Notes under the pieces: generated by a model
Database searches by the model: none
What the model was told of the DNA's origin: nothing
Seen by the model: the letters and a program-made list of their open reading frames with translations, nothing else
In this document: positions 16,800 to 26,674 of the stretch, one piece after another
Layout: every line of letters starts with the position of its first letter
How positions within the stretch are numbered: the first letter of the stretch is position 1
Made by a program: the position numbers and the translations under genes
Source: Promicromonospora sp. Populi
GTDB lineage: Bacteria; Actinomycetota; Actinomycetes; Actinomycetales; Cellulomonadaceae
DNA length: 64,000 nucleotides
Direction: 5' to 3'
Assembly (NCBI RefSeq): GCF_041081105.1
Contig: NZ_CP163528.1
Coordinates: 5,084,001-5,148,000 of the forward strand

Positions 16800-17906
16800 G
16801 CGCGCGCAACGGACTCGATGCGCACACGAGCGCAGCACGGATGGCTCGGCCGTCCGGGCCGGGCCGGGTGGACTTCGGCCGGCGGGTGCTGGTGCTGCGG
16901 CGCTGGCGGGTCGCGGTACGGCTCGACTGGCGCTCGGTCATCGTCTGCGCGGTGCTCGCGCTCGCGGTCGCCTGCGTGGCGGTGCTCGCGCTGATGACCG
17001 GCTCGTACCCGCTCAGCCCGGGAGAGGTGGTCTCCGCGTTCAGCCGGCGGCCAGGCCGGGCTGGTGCACGACATCGTGGTCGAGTGGCGGCTGCCCCGGG
17101 TGGCCGCGGCCCTGGTGTTCGGCGCCGCGCTGGGGGTGAGCGGGGCGATCTTCCAGTCGATGTTGCGCAACCCGCTCGCCGACCCCGGCATCATCGGGTT
17201 CTCCCAGGGCTCCTACACCGGCGCGCTGATCGTGGTCCTGGTCGTCAACGGCACCTACGTGCAGCTGGTCGGCGGGGCGTTGCTGGGCGGGATGGCCACT
17301 GCCGCCGTCGTGTACGTGCTCGCCTACCGGCGAGGCGTGCAGGGATTCCAGCTGATCGTCGTCGGCATCGGCGTCTCGGCGATGCTCGGCTCGCTCAACA
17401 CCTGGCTGATCCTCAGGGCCGAGCTGGAGCAGGCGATGGCCGCCGCCGCGTGGGGTGCCGGGTCGCTCAACGGCGTGTCCTGGGAGCAGGTGGTCGTCGG
17501 CTGCGTCTGCATCGCCGTGCTCCTGCTGCTGGCGGCGATGTTGAGCCGGCCGATGCGACAGCTGGAGCTGGGTGATGATGCGGCCGCCGCCCAAGGAGTG
17601 CGGGCCTCGCCGGTACGTCTCGGCCTGATCGTGGTGGGGGTGGCGCTGACGGCGACGGTTACCGCAGCATCTGGGCCGATCGCGTTCATCTCCCTGGTCG
17701 CACCGCAGATCGCCCGCCGGCTTGCCCGCACCGCGGGGATCACCCTCGTACCCGCAGCCTTCGTCGGCGCCCTGCTGTGCGTGACGGCTGACTACATCGC
17801 CCAGCACGTCGCACCCACCCCGCTGCCGGTCGGGATCATCACCGTCATGCTCGGCGGCGGGTACCTCGGCTGGCTGCTGCTCACCGAAGCCAGGAGACGG
17901 CTATGA
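16796..17906 (+). pseudogene. Iron-siderophore ABC transporter permease 2 (FecCD family), frameshifted
   Basis: The gene starts at ATG 16796 and reads through GSYPLSPGEVVSAFS to about 17044. The family sequence then continues in another frame as GGQAGLVHDIVVEWRLPRVA and runs to 17906 with all expected hydrophobic segments, including NPLADPGIIGFSQGSYTGAL. Removing one C at 17044-17045 (AGCC to AGC) joins the two parts perfectly. So the gene is either broken by one inserted base or the base is a sequencing error; every other part looks under selection. GTG 17064 could restart translation but would lose the first membrane spans. It overlaps the ATPase gene downstream by 4 bp. As written, the heterodimeric permease would not be made. 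Confidence 0.85.
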
Positions 17907-18715
17907 ACACCGAGTCACGCATCCACGTGGAGTCGGCGACGATCGGCTACGACAGACGCATCATCTCCCGGGACCTCTCGGTGTCGATCCCCGACAGGTC
18001 GTTCACCGTGATCGTGGGCCCGAACGCGTGCGGCAAGTCCACGCTGCTGCGCGGCCTGTCGCGACTGTTGAGACCGTCGGCGGGACAGGTCGTCCTCGAC
18101 GGGGCCGACATCCAGTCCTTCAAGACCAAGGAGGTGGCGCGGCGGGTCGGGCTGCTGCCCCAGACCTCGATCGCCCCGGACGGGATCACCGTGGCCGATC
18201 TGGTGGCGCGGGGCCGGTACCCGCACCAGGGGTTCATCCGGCAGTGGACCGAGGCCGACGAGCAGGCCGTGCTCAGGGCGATGGACCACACCGGGGTCAC
18301 CGACCTGTCCGGCCGCCTGGTGGACGAGCTCTCAGGTGGTCAGCGACAGCGGGTGTGGGTGGCCATGGCGCTCGCGCAGCACACCGACATCCTGCTGCTG
18401 GACGAGCCGACCACCTTCCTCGACATCACCCATCAGATCGAGCTGATGGAGCTGTTCACCGACCTGCACCACGTCGGTCACACCCTGGTCGCCGTGCTGC
18501 ACGACCTGAACCATGCCGCCCGCTACGGCACGCACCTGATAGCCATGAAGGACGGGCAGGTCGTCGCCGAAGGCAGCCCCGACCAGGTCGTCACGGTCGA
18601 GCTGGTCGAGGAGGTGTTCGGTCTGCGCTGCCTGGTGGTGCCCGATCCCGTGGTCGGCACTCCGCAGGTGGTGCCGCTGGGCCGCCACCGCGGTGACAAA
18701 CGCGCGACCGACTGA
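17903..18715 (+). CDS. Iron-siderophore ABC transporter ATP-binding protein
   Basis: A 270-aa FepC/FecE/FhuC-type ATPase. Walker A is GPNACGKST near residue 39, the Q-loop lies around LLPQTSIAPDGITV, the signature is LSGGQRQRVWVAMALAQ, Walker B is ILLLDEP and the switch His is in AVLHDLNHAARYG. It is the last gene of the operon beginning at 12884 and supplies energy for siderophore import on the cytoplasmic side. A Cys replaces the more common Gly in Walker A (GPNACGKS), which is seen in several members of this group. Confidence 0.95.
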   Translation: MNTESRIHVESATIGYDRRIISRDLSVSIPDRSFTVIVGPNACGKSTLLRGLSRLLRPSAGQVVLDGADIQSFKTKEVARRVGLLPQTSIAPDGITVADLVARGRYPHQGFIRQWTEADEQAVLRAMDHTGVTDLSGRLVDELSGGQRQRVWVAMALAQHTDILLLDEPTTFLDITHQIELMELFTDLHHVGHTLVAVLHDLNHAARYGTHLIAMKDGQVVAEGSPDQVVTVELVEEVFGLRCLVVPDPVVGTPQVVPLGRHRGDKRATD

Positions 18716-18789
18716 CAAACCTAGTGTTTTTGCATACCAACCGCCGTGTACGGGTTGGCAGAACGATCTTGACCTATCAGGATGAAGCC

Positions 18790-20469
18790 GTGACTCCAGG
18801 AACACGCTCCGCAGTGCTCGGCCGTCGGGGTGGTGTGGACCCGAACGTTGCGGAGCAGCTCGGCTTCACGGTGCACGATGTCGCGCGAGATCTGCGCCGC
18901 GACGTCGCCGCCGCGACCCTGCCCCTTCCCATCGATGGCGCGGAAGAGGCCGAGGCCTCCCGCCAGCGTCTCTTGGCTCAGCTCGACGAGCACCTGCTGC
19001 CGCGGCTGGCCGAGCTGTCCAGCCCGGCCGTCGTCGTGCTGGCGGGGTCTACCGGTGCCGGCAAGTCCACGCTGTTCAACAGTCTGCTGCGCGAAGAGGT
19101 GTCCCAGGCCGGTGTGCTGCGACCCACCACCCGCGAGCCGGTGGTGGGGGTGCACCCGCGCGACGTCGACGCGCTCACGCCCGGCCCGGTCACGGAGCTC
19201 GCCCGGCTGGTCAAGCACGAGGGCGTGCCACGCGGCACCGCTCTGATGGACGCGCCCGACCTCGACTCGTTCCTGTCCGAGAACCGCTCCACCGCACACC
19301 AGCTGCTCGAAGCCGCCGACCTCTGGCTGTTCGTCACCACCGCCGCCCGCTACGGCGACGCGTTGCCCTGGCAGGCGCTGGACCGCGCCAAGGAGCGCGG
19401 CGCGAGCGTCGCCATGGTGCTGAACCGGGTGCCGAAGGAGACGCTGACGACCATCCGCGCGGACCTCAACACGCGGATGAAGGAGCGGGGGATGAAGGAC
19501 GTCCCGCTGTTCATCGTGCCCGACGTCGGACCCCACGAAGGCCTGCTCGACCCCAAGCTGGTGGCGCCGATCCAGCGCTGGCTCGGCCTCATGGCCGGAC
19601 CCGAACGGTCCCGCACCATCATCCTGCGCACCCTCAAGGGCGCGCTCGGCGCCCTCCCCGAATGGGTGATGGGCCTGGTCGCCGCCGTCGAGCAGCAGGG
19701 CACCGCCGCCTTCGACCTGCGCAACGCCAGCGAGTCAGTGGTCCCGAACGGGCAGCTCGCCGCCCGGACCGCCATCCTCTCCGGCGCGGCCGGCGAGGGC
19801 ACCGTCGCCACACGGTTCGCGGAGCTCGAGAGCACCAGCCGCATCTCCCGGGTCACCGTCCGCGACGGCATCGCGCGCACCACGAAGCGCGCCGGCAAGG
19901 CACGCGAGGCCGCGCTGGCCCAGCTGCGCGAGGAGATCGAGGCAACCGTCGCCCGCGCCTTCGTGGCGGCGGGCGTCCGTGCCGAGGAGAGCCTGCGGAC
20001 GGCCCTGTCCGGGCCCGGAGCACCACCCGCCGGAGAGACGATCCTGCCGTCTGGCAGCGCCCGCGCGCCCGACCGCGTCACCCGGGGGCAGACGGCGGCC
20101 ACGGCCTGGTCCGGCCTGGCCGACGACATCGTCGGGCGGATGGAGGTCACCGCCACCGAGAGCACCGACGCCGAGACCGCGGCCCGGGCCGCCGGCGCCA
20201 GGAAGGCGTTCGGCGACACCGGCCTGGCCACCCTCCTGCTCGCCACGGCCCTAGGAAACGAGGACTCCGCGCGGCTCATCGACCGAGTGCTCGGCGAGGA
20301 CGCGGAGGAAACCGTGGAGGAACTGCAGGGCGACGTTGCCGACAAAGTCGCGCTAGCGGTTGCGGAAGAGGCCCGATCTGTCCAGAGTGCCCTTGACGTC
20401 CCCGCCCTAGCCGACGACGCGGCCGCTCCGCTCCGCGTTCGGCTGGCAGAGCTCAGGAGGCTGACATGA
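18790..20469 (+). CDS. Dynamin-like GTPase, soluble partner (pair 1)
   Basis: A 559-aa large GTPase-domain protein. The P-loop is GSTGAGKST near residue 88, the switch region is LMDAPDLDSF, and the G4 position reads MVLNRVPKE instead of the canonical NKxD. About 300 mainly helical residues follow. It is clearly related to the protein at 26675-28696: both share LLPRL, GSTGAGKST, GVLRPTT, DAPD.DS and ADLWLFVTTAARYADA-like blocks. The start at GTG 18790 has AGGA 7 bp upstream; GTG 18724 is in frame but extends into low-complexity leader. It overlaps the next GTPase gene by 4 bp, so the two proteins are probably made together. No clear membrane span. Role unknown; membrane remodelling or septum functions are known for other bacterial dynamin-like pairs. 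Confidence 0.75.
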   Translation: MTPGTRSAVLGRRGGVDPNVAEQLGFTVHDVARDLRRDVAAATLPLPIDGAEEAEASRQRLLAQLDEHLLPRLAELSSPAVVVLAGSTGAGKSTLFNSLLREEVSQAGVLRPTTREPVVGVHPRDVDALTPGPVTELARLVKHEGVPRGTALMDAPDLDSFLSENRSTAHQLLEAADLWLFVTTAARYGDALPWQALDRAKERGASVAMVLNRVPKETLTTIRADLNTRMKERGMKDVPLFIVPDVGPHEGLLDPKLVAPIQRWLGLMAGPERSRTIILRTLKGALGALPEWVMGLVAAVEQQGTAAFDLRNASESVVPNGQLAARTAILSGAAGEGTVATRFAELESTSRISRVTVRDGIARTTKRAGKAREAALAQLREEIEATVARAFVAAGVRAEESLRTALSGPGAPPAGETILPSGSARAPDRVTRGQTAATAWSGLADDIVGRMEVTATESTDAETAARAAGARKAFGDTGLATLLLATALGNEDSARLIDRVLGEDAEETVEELQGDVADKVALAVAEEARSVQSALDVPALADDAAAPLRVRLAELRRLT

Positions 20470-22046
20470 CGAGCCAAGACGCGACACTCAGCGCACGCAC
20501 CGAAGACCTCGGCCGCGCGCTCCAGATCGCCGGTTCCCGCCTCGACGACGCCGTTTTCGGCAAGGTAGCCAGCTCCGTCGCAGGAGTACGCGAGCGGCTG
20601 GCGCTCGGCGTCGACCATACGGTGGTGGCGCTCGCGGGCGGCACCGGGTCGGGCAAGTCGAGCACGTTCAACAAGATCTCCCGGCTCACGTTCGCCGATG
20701 TCGGGGTGAAGCGTCCCACCACCGCCAAGGTCACCGCCTGCTCGTGGAGTGATGAGGCCTCGACGCTGCTGGACTGGCTCGGCGTGGAACGCGAGCGCCG
20801 CATCACCCGGGCCGGTGAGCTCGACGCTGCCGACGAGGCGGCGCTGGCCGGCCTGGTGCTGCTGGACCTGCCCGACCACGACTCCGTGGCGCCCGGGCAC
20901 CGCGACGTGGTGGACAAGGTGCTGCCGCTGGTCGACCTGCTCGTGTGGGTGGTGGACCCGCAGAAGTACGCCGACGACGCCCTGCACACCGGCTACCTGC
21001 GTGACTCCTCGGGCATGCAGGCCTCCACCGTCGTGGTGCTCAACCAGATCGACACCGTTCCGGTGGGGCAGCGCGACAACCTCGTCAACGACGTGAAGCG
21101 GTTGCTGCGCGACGACGGCCTGGACGACGTCCCGGTGGTTGCCGCGTCGACCAAGACGGACGTCGGCATCGCGGACCTGCGCGGGCTGCTGGAGCAGACT
21201 GTGGCTCGCCGGTCGGTCTCGGCCGGCCGGGCCGCGGGCGAGCTCGACGCCGCGGCGGCGCTGCTGCTGGGCCAGACCCCGGCCGAGGTGCCGTGGCACA
21301 TCGACACCGTCCTCGAACGGGAGGTGGACGCGCTGTCCCGGGCCACCGGGCTGGAGTCGGTCGCCGCCCAGGTCGGCGCCGCCGTGCGCAACGGGTACGG
21401 CTCGCCGGCGTTCCGCACCGCTGACCCGGACTCGATCGCCCTGTCCAGGTCGCGCTGGCTCACCGGCTCGGGCGAGTCGCTCAGGCACGGCTGGCAGCGG
21501 TCGCTCGCCGCGAGCGTCGCCAGCGCCCAGGAAGTCACCAAGGCGGTGGAGACCGCCCTGCAGGGCATCACTCTCGACACCCGCGGCCCGACGACGCAGC
21601 GGCTCACCCGCCGGCTCGCCCTCGGCTCGGTGCTGGTCGCCGTGCTGCTCGGGATCGCCACCGTGCTGGCCTCGACGGGGGTCCTGCCCGTTGAAGAGTC
21701 CTGGACCACGGTGCTGGGTGTGCTCGCGGTGGTGGCCGCCGTGACCGCGCTGGTGACGTTCGTCGTGGCGATGCAGATCCGCCGCGCGCTGGCCGCCCGG
21801 CGGGCGCAGGGTGTCATCGCGTCGGGGCGGGCCGCGCTCGAACGAGTGCTGCAGCAGACCCTCGGTGTGCCCACTCAGAAGCTGCTTGACGAGCACCGAG
21901 CGGTACGCGAGCTCGCACAGAGTGCGCGCGACGACGGACCCTCCGCACCGCTTCGCCTGGAAGAGAACGTGACCACAGGCGGCCGTTTTGCGATTCCGTC
22001 CCCAGGCGGCGTGCAGCTCACTGACCTGGGCCCCGTTCGCGCCTGA
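20466..22046 (+). CDS. Dynamin-like GTPase, membrane partner (pair 1)
   Basis: A 526-aa GTPase with P-loop GGTGSGKSS near residue 59, switch LLDLPDHDSV, G4 motif VLNQIDTV (NQxD for NKxD) and VAASTKTDVGI as a G5-like strand. Two hydrophobic segments near residues 385-405 and 418-440, LGSVLVAVLLGIATVLAST and WTTVLGVLAVVAAVTALV, make a membrane hairpin with both ends probably cytoplasmic. It starts at ATG 20466, overlapping the preceding GTPase stop. The paralogue is 28693-30555, with the same blocks LLVWVVDPQKYADDALH-like and NQ.D. Together with its neighbour this looks like a two-component GTPase system on the membrane. Confidence 0.77.
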   Translation: MTSQDATLSARTEDLGRALQIAGSRLDDAVFGKVASSVAGVRERLALGVDHTVVALAGGTGSGKSSTFNKISRLTFADVGVKRPTTAKVTACSWSDEASTLLDWLGVERERRITRAGELDAADEAALAGLVLLDLPDHDSVAPGHRDVVDKVLPLVDLLVWVVDPQKYADDALHTGYLRDSSGMQASTVVVLNQIDTVPVGQRDNLVNDVKRLLRDDGLDDVPVVAASTKTDVGIADLRGLLEQTVARRSVSAGRAAGELDAAAALLLGQTPAEVPWHIDTVLEREVDALSRATGLESVAAQVGAAVRNGYGSPAFRTADPDSIALSRSRWLTGSGESLRHGWQRSLAASVASAQEVTKAVETALQGITLDTRGPTTQRLTRRLALGSVLVAVLLGIATVLASTGVLPVEESWTTVLGVLAVVAAVTALVTFVVAMQIRRALAARRAQGVIASGRAALERVLQQTLGVPTQKLLDEHRAVRELAQSARDDGPSAPLRLEENVTTGGRFAIPSPGGVQLTDLGPVRA

Positions 22047-22099
22047 TGCTGGGTACGGACCGGCCGCTCGGGCCGGTCCGTCACACCCAGGAGGAGCGC

Positions 22100-22682
22100 A
22101 TGAACGACGTCACGGTGACGGTGGCCGGCAATGCCCGGCAACACCCCGGTGCTGCACATGTCCAACGGGAACGCGTGGACCACGTTCCGCGTGGCCAGCA
22201 CCCGGCGGCGCAGGACCGACAACGGCGACTGGACCGACGGCCCGACGCTGTGGTTCACGGTCAAGGCGTGGCGGGCGGCCGCGCTGAACGTTGTCGACTC
22301 GGTGCACAAGGGCTGTCCGGTGGTCGTCTCGGGCCGGCTCGAGGTTGACGAGTGGACCGGCCCCAAGGGTGAGCAGCGGCTGGGGCTGGTGGTCAACGCC
22401 TCGGCGGTCGGCGTGGATGCAACCCGGGGCAGGGTGACGTTCGCTCGGGTGGTGCACCACGACACGGTGCCGGACGGCGCCCCGGTGGCCGACGGCGCCC
22501 CGGTCGACCCGGGAGAGCTGGTCCCGGTGCCCGCGGGCGAGGCGGACCCGTTCGGGCTCGACGCCCTGGCGTCCGCGGGGATGGGCGCCGACGCTTCGGG
22601 TGTTGACGGTGGAGCGGGTGGTGACCTGGACGACGAGGGTGACCACACGGGCGTCGGACCGCGCGAGCTGGTGACCGCGTAG
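22100..22682 (+). pseudogene. Single-stranded DNA-binding (SSB-like) protein, frameshifted near its start
   Basis: ATG 22100 with a strong AGGAGG at 22089-22094 opens MNDVTVTVAGNA and then loses the frame. The OB-fold sequence continues in the next frame as GNTPVLHMSNGNAWTTFRVA, followed by WFTVKAWRAAALNVVDSVHK and VSGRLEVDEW, typical of actinobacterial SSB-like proteins. Deleting one C in GCCCGG at about 22132-22136 restores VAGNAGNTPVLHMS. The restored protein is ~193 aa with an acidic, Gly/Asp-rich tail. As written, translation could only start at ATG 22131, which lacks the first beta strand and has no ribosome site. It may be a sequencing error, as in three other genes of this window. Confidence 0.82.
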
Positions 22683-22712
22683 GCTTGTGCCAGTCGTGCT
22701 CCGCGGTCCGCG

Positions 22713-22751
22713 GGTGCCGGGAACCTACCTACGCGGACGCTTCCCGGCACC
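22713..22751 (+). terminator. Hairpin terminator after the SSB-like gene
   Basis: An 11-bp perfect inverted repeat, GGTGCCGGGAA at 22713-22723 and TTCCCGGCACC at 22741-22751, with a 17-nt loop. It lies 30 bp after the SSB-like stop and before ettA. There is no T run, as is common for actinobacterial terminators. Confidence 0.5.
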
Positions 22752-22818
22752 TGCACCTCATGACTCGGTGTGAGCGCACCTATCCGACGTACCTTCTGTG
22801 AACGGTGGAACACAGGCA

Positions 22819-24500
<1,682 letters not shown>

Positions 24501-24501
<1 letters not shown>

Positions 24502-24552
24502 CGTCTGGGTCCGCGAAGCAGGGCACACGCTCCGCTTCGCGGACCCAGACGT
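24501..24552. terminator. Long perfect palindrome after ettA
   Basis: A 19-bp perfect inverted repeat: left arm 24501-24519 beginning ACGTCTGGGTCC and right arm 24534-24552 ending GGACCCAGACGT, with a 14-nt loop. It begins at the last base of the ettA stop codon. It can act as a transcription terminator or protect the 3' end of the mRNA; no T run follows. Confidence 0.6.
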
Positions 24553-24631
24553 GCCCGAGGAAGTCTGAGGAAGTCGTAAGACAGCCGCCCAATTCCTTGC
24601 CGGTACGGGACATGTCCGACAAGATGCCGCA

Positions 24632-25585
24632 GTGAGCCCTGCCGTACGTCCTGGATGGCGTGAACTTCCACCCCCGCTGCGCACCCGTATCACCAACCTG
24701 CTCGGCGCCCCGGTGATCGGTGCGCGAGTCTCGGACGACTCCGGGATCCTGCCCGGTGCGCAGTTCCAGGTACAGACGACGAAGGGCAACACCTTCGTCA
24801 AGGCGCTCGGCACGGAGCAGCCCGGCCCGCTGAACCTCCTGCGGCAGGAGATCGCCCTCTCGCCGCTGCTCCCGCGCGCGGCCCCGCACCCGGAGCTCCT
24901 CTGGTCGATCGACGAGGTCCTGCCCGGCCTCGGCAGGTGGGTGGTCGTCGGCTACGCGATGCCCGACGGCGTGCGGCCGGTTGACCTCTCCTGGCCCGAG
25001 GAGGACATCGCCGCCCTGGTCAGGGTGGTGCGCGAGATCGGCGACATCGAGGCGCCCGGCGACCCGATGTTCCCGCCGCAGGAGAGTGTGTTCCCCACGG
25101 GCGCGTGGGAGTTCCTGGCCGCCGAGCAGCCTGCGGGGCTCGCGCAACACTCGCCGTGGCTCGCGGGCCGGCTGGAGGGCCTCGCGGAGATCGCCTCGCA
25201 CGCCCCGGAGGCGATAGCCGGCAAGAACCTGCACCACGGCGCGCTGCGGGCGCAGAACGTCTTGCTGCCCACGGGGCGGTCGGAGACGGGGCTCGTCTCC
25301 GACTGGATCTGGGGGAGCGCCGGGGCTCCGTACCTTGACCTGGTCTCGGTGCTGCTCAACGTCCGGGCCAACGACGGGCCGCCGCCGGAAGCCACTCTGC
25401 GCAGGTACGGGCTGCCGGCCGGGACGGAGCCGGATGCCGTGACCTGCTGGATCGCAGTGCTCGCCGGCTACTACTTGAAGTCGTCGATGGAGCCGCCGCC
25501 CATCGACCAGCCGCAGCTGCGCAGGTACCAGCACCGGCTGGCCCGGGACGCGGTCTCGTGGCTCCAGACCAGGCTCGGTTTCTGA
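24632..25585 (+). CDS. APH-fold pseudokinase-like protein 1
   Basis: A 317-aa protein that looks like a degenerate aminoglycoside-phosphotransferase-fold kinase. The block NLHHGALRAQNVLL corresponds to the catalytic loop HGDLHxxN, but Ala stands in place of the catalytic Asp. It is followed by SDWIWGSAGAPYLDLVSVLL, at the metal-binding DxG/DxD region. The N-terminal half contains a possible small lobe (RVSDDSG..FQVQTTKGNTFVKAL). Start is GTG 24632. A paralogue follows directly at 25651-26594 with the same Ala, so loss of the Asp is shared and not accidental. Catalysis is unlikely; nucleotide binding or scaffolding is possible. The function is unknown. Confidence 0.6.
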   Translation: MSPAVRPGWRELPPPLRTRITNLLGAPVIGARVSDDSGILPGAQFQVQTTKGNTFVKALGTEQPGPLNLLRQEIALSPLLPRAAPHPELLWSIDEVLPGLGRWVVVGYAMPDGVRPVDLSWPEEDIAALVRVVREIGDIEAPGDPMFPPQESVFPTGAWEFLAAEQPAGLAQHSPWLAGRLEGLAEIASHAPEAIAGKNLHHGALRAQNVLLPTGRSETGLVSDWIWGSAGAPYLDLVSVLLNVRANDGPPPEATLRRYGLPAGTEPDAVTCWIAVLAGYYLKSSMEPPPIDQPQLRRYQHRLARDAVSWLQTRLGF

Positions 25586-25650
25586 CCGCTCACCTGCGCG
25601 TACGCTGTTTGTGGTTTGCGGGTGAAAGCCCCGTTGGGCACACTCCGGCC

Positions 25651-26594
25651 ATGAGTGTTGTTCGGCGGCCGGCGTGGTCCGATCTCCCCCCTCTGTCCGT
25701 TCCCGCGTGAGCGAGACCATGGGCGGGCGGGTGATCGGCTCCGCTCCGATGAGCGGCACCGAGCAGTCCGGCACGCTGGAGGTCCTGCAGACCGCGTCAG
25801 CCCGGTCGATAGTGCGTGCGGTGGGGCCCGAGGCCCCGCTGACCCAGGATCGGATGGCCGCTGAGGCGGCGTCCGTGGCGACCCTGCCCGACGACGTCCC
25901 GGCCCTCTCGCGCGAGTGGTTCGTCGACGAGGTGCTTCCCGGAGCCGGCCGCTGGGTGGTGCTCGGCTACCGGAACGAGCCCGTCCGCCCGCCGCACGAC
26001 CCCTGGGATGACGGCGACCTCGCCGCGGCGGTCGAGCTTGCCATCCAGATCGGCACGAGCGAGGCGCCGTCGGACCTGCCCGACGCGCTCGACGTGATCG
26101 ACGTCGGCGCCTGGGCCACGATCGCCGCCATGCGCCCGGCGGGCCTGACGGCATTCACCCCGTGGCTGTCCGACAAGGTCGACCACCTCGCCGAGATCGC
26201 CACCTTCGCCGGCGAGGCGATGTCCGGCAAGAGCCTGGTGCACGGGGCGCTGCGCCGGGAGTCGATCCTGATCACCGACCACGGCTGGGACGCGACCAGC
26301 GCCCACGCGGTCGACTGGTTCATGCCGTCCCGCGGGGCGTCGTTCATCGACGTCGTGCTGCTCCTGCCGTATCTGCGGGTCGACGGCGCCCCGCCGCCCG
26401 AGGTGATCATGGACCGGCACCCGTTGCCCGACGTCGACCCCGAGGCGCTCACGTGTGCCGTCACGGTGACCGCGGGCGCGCTGGTGCTCGAGTCGATGCG
26501 GCCGCCGGAGCCGGGCCAGCCCCACGGCCGTGCCGTGCAGCGCGAGGTGGCGCACGCGGCCCTCGAGTGGCTGCGCGTGCGCCTCGGCGGCTGA
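25651..26594 (+). pseudogene. APH-fold pseudokinase-like protein 2, frameshifted near its start
   Basis: Paralogue of the preceding gene, sharing the order VDEVLPGAGRWVVLGY, LVHGALRRESILI (Ala at the catalytic Asp position), VDWFMPSRGASFIDVVLLL and HAALEWLRVRLGG. The N-terminus shows a frame break: ATG 25651 reads MSVVRRPAWSDLPPL and then hits a stop, while the homologous continuation SVRSRVSETMGGRVIG is in another frame. Adding one C to the run of six C at 25686-25691 yields SDLPPSVRSRVSETMGG, which aligns residue for residue with RELPPPLRTRITNLLGA of the paralogue. GTG 25674 gives an open frame of 306 aa that would lack the first part. Real mutation and sequencing error cannot be separated here. 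Confidence 0.7.
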
Positions 26595-26674
26595 CCGCTC
26601 CTCAGGTCACGTTCTAGGCCAGGTTTCGGGCCACGGTCGCGCCTGACCTGGGTGTCTGCGGCAGACTGTGCCCC

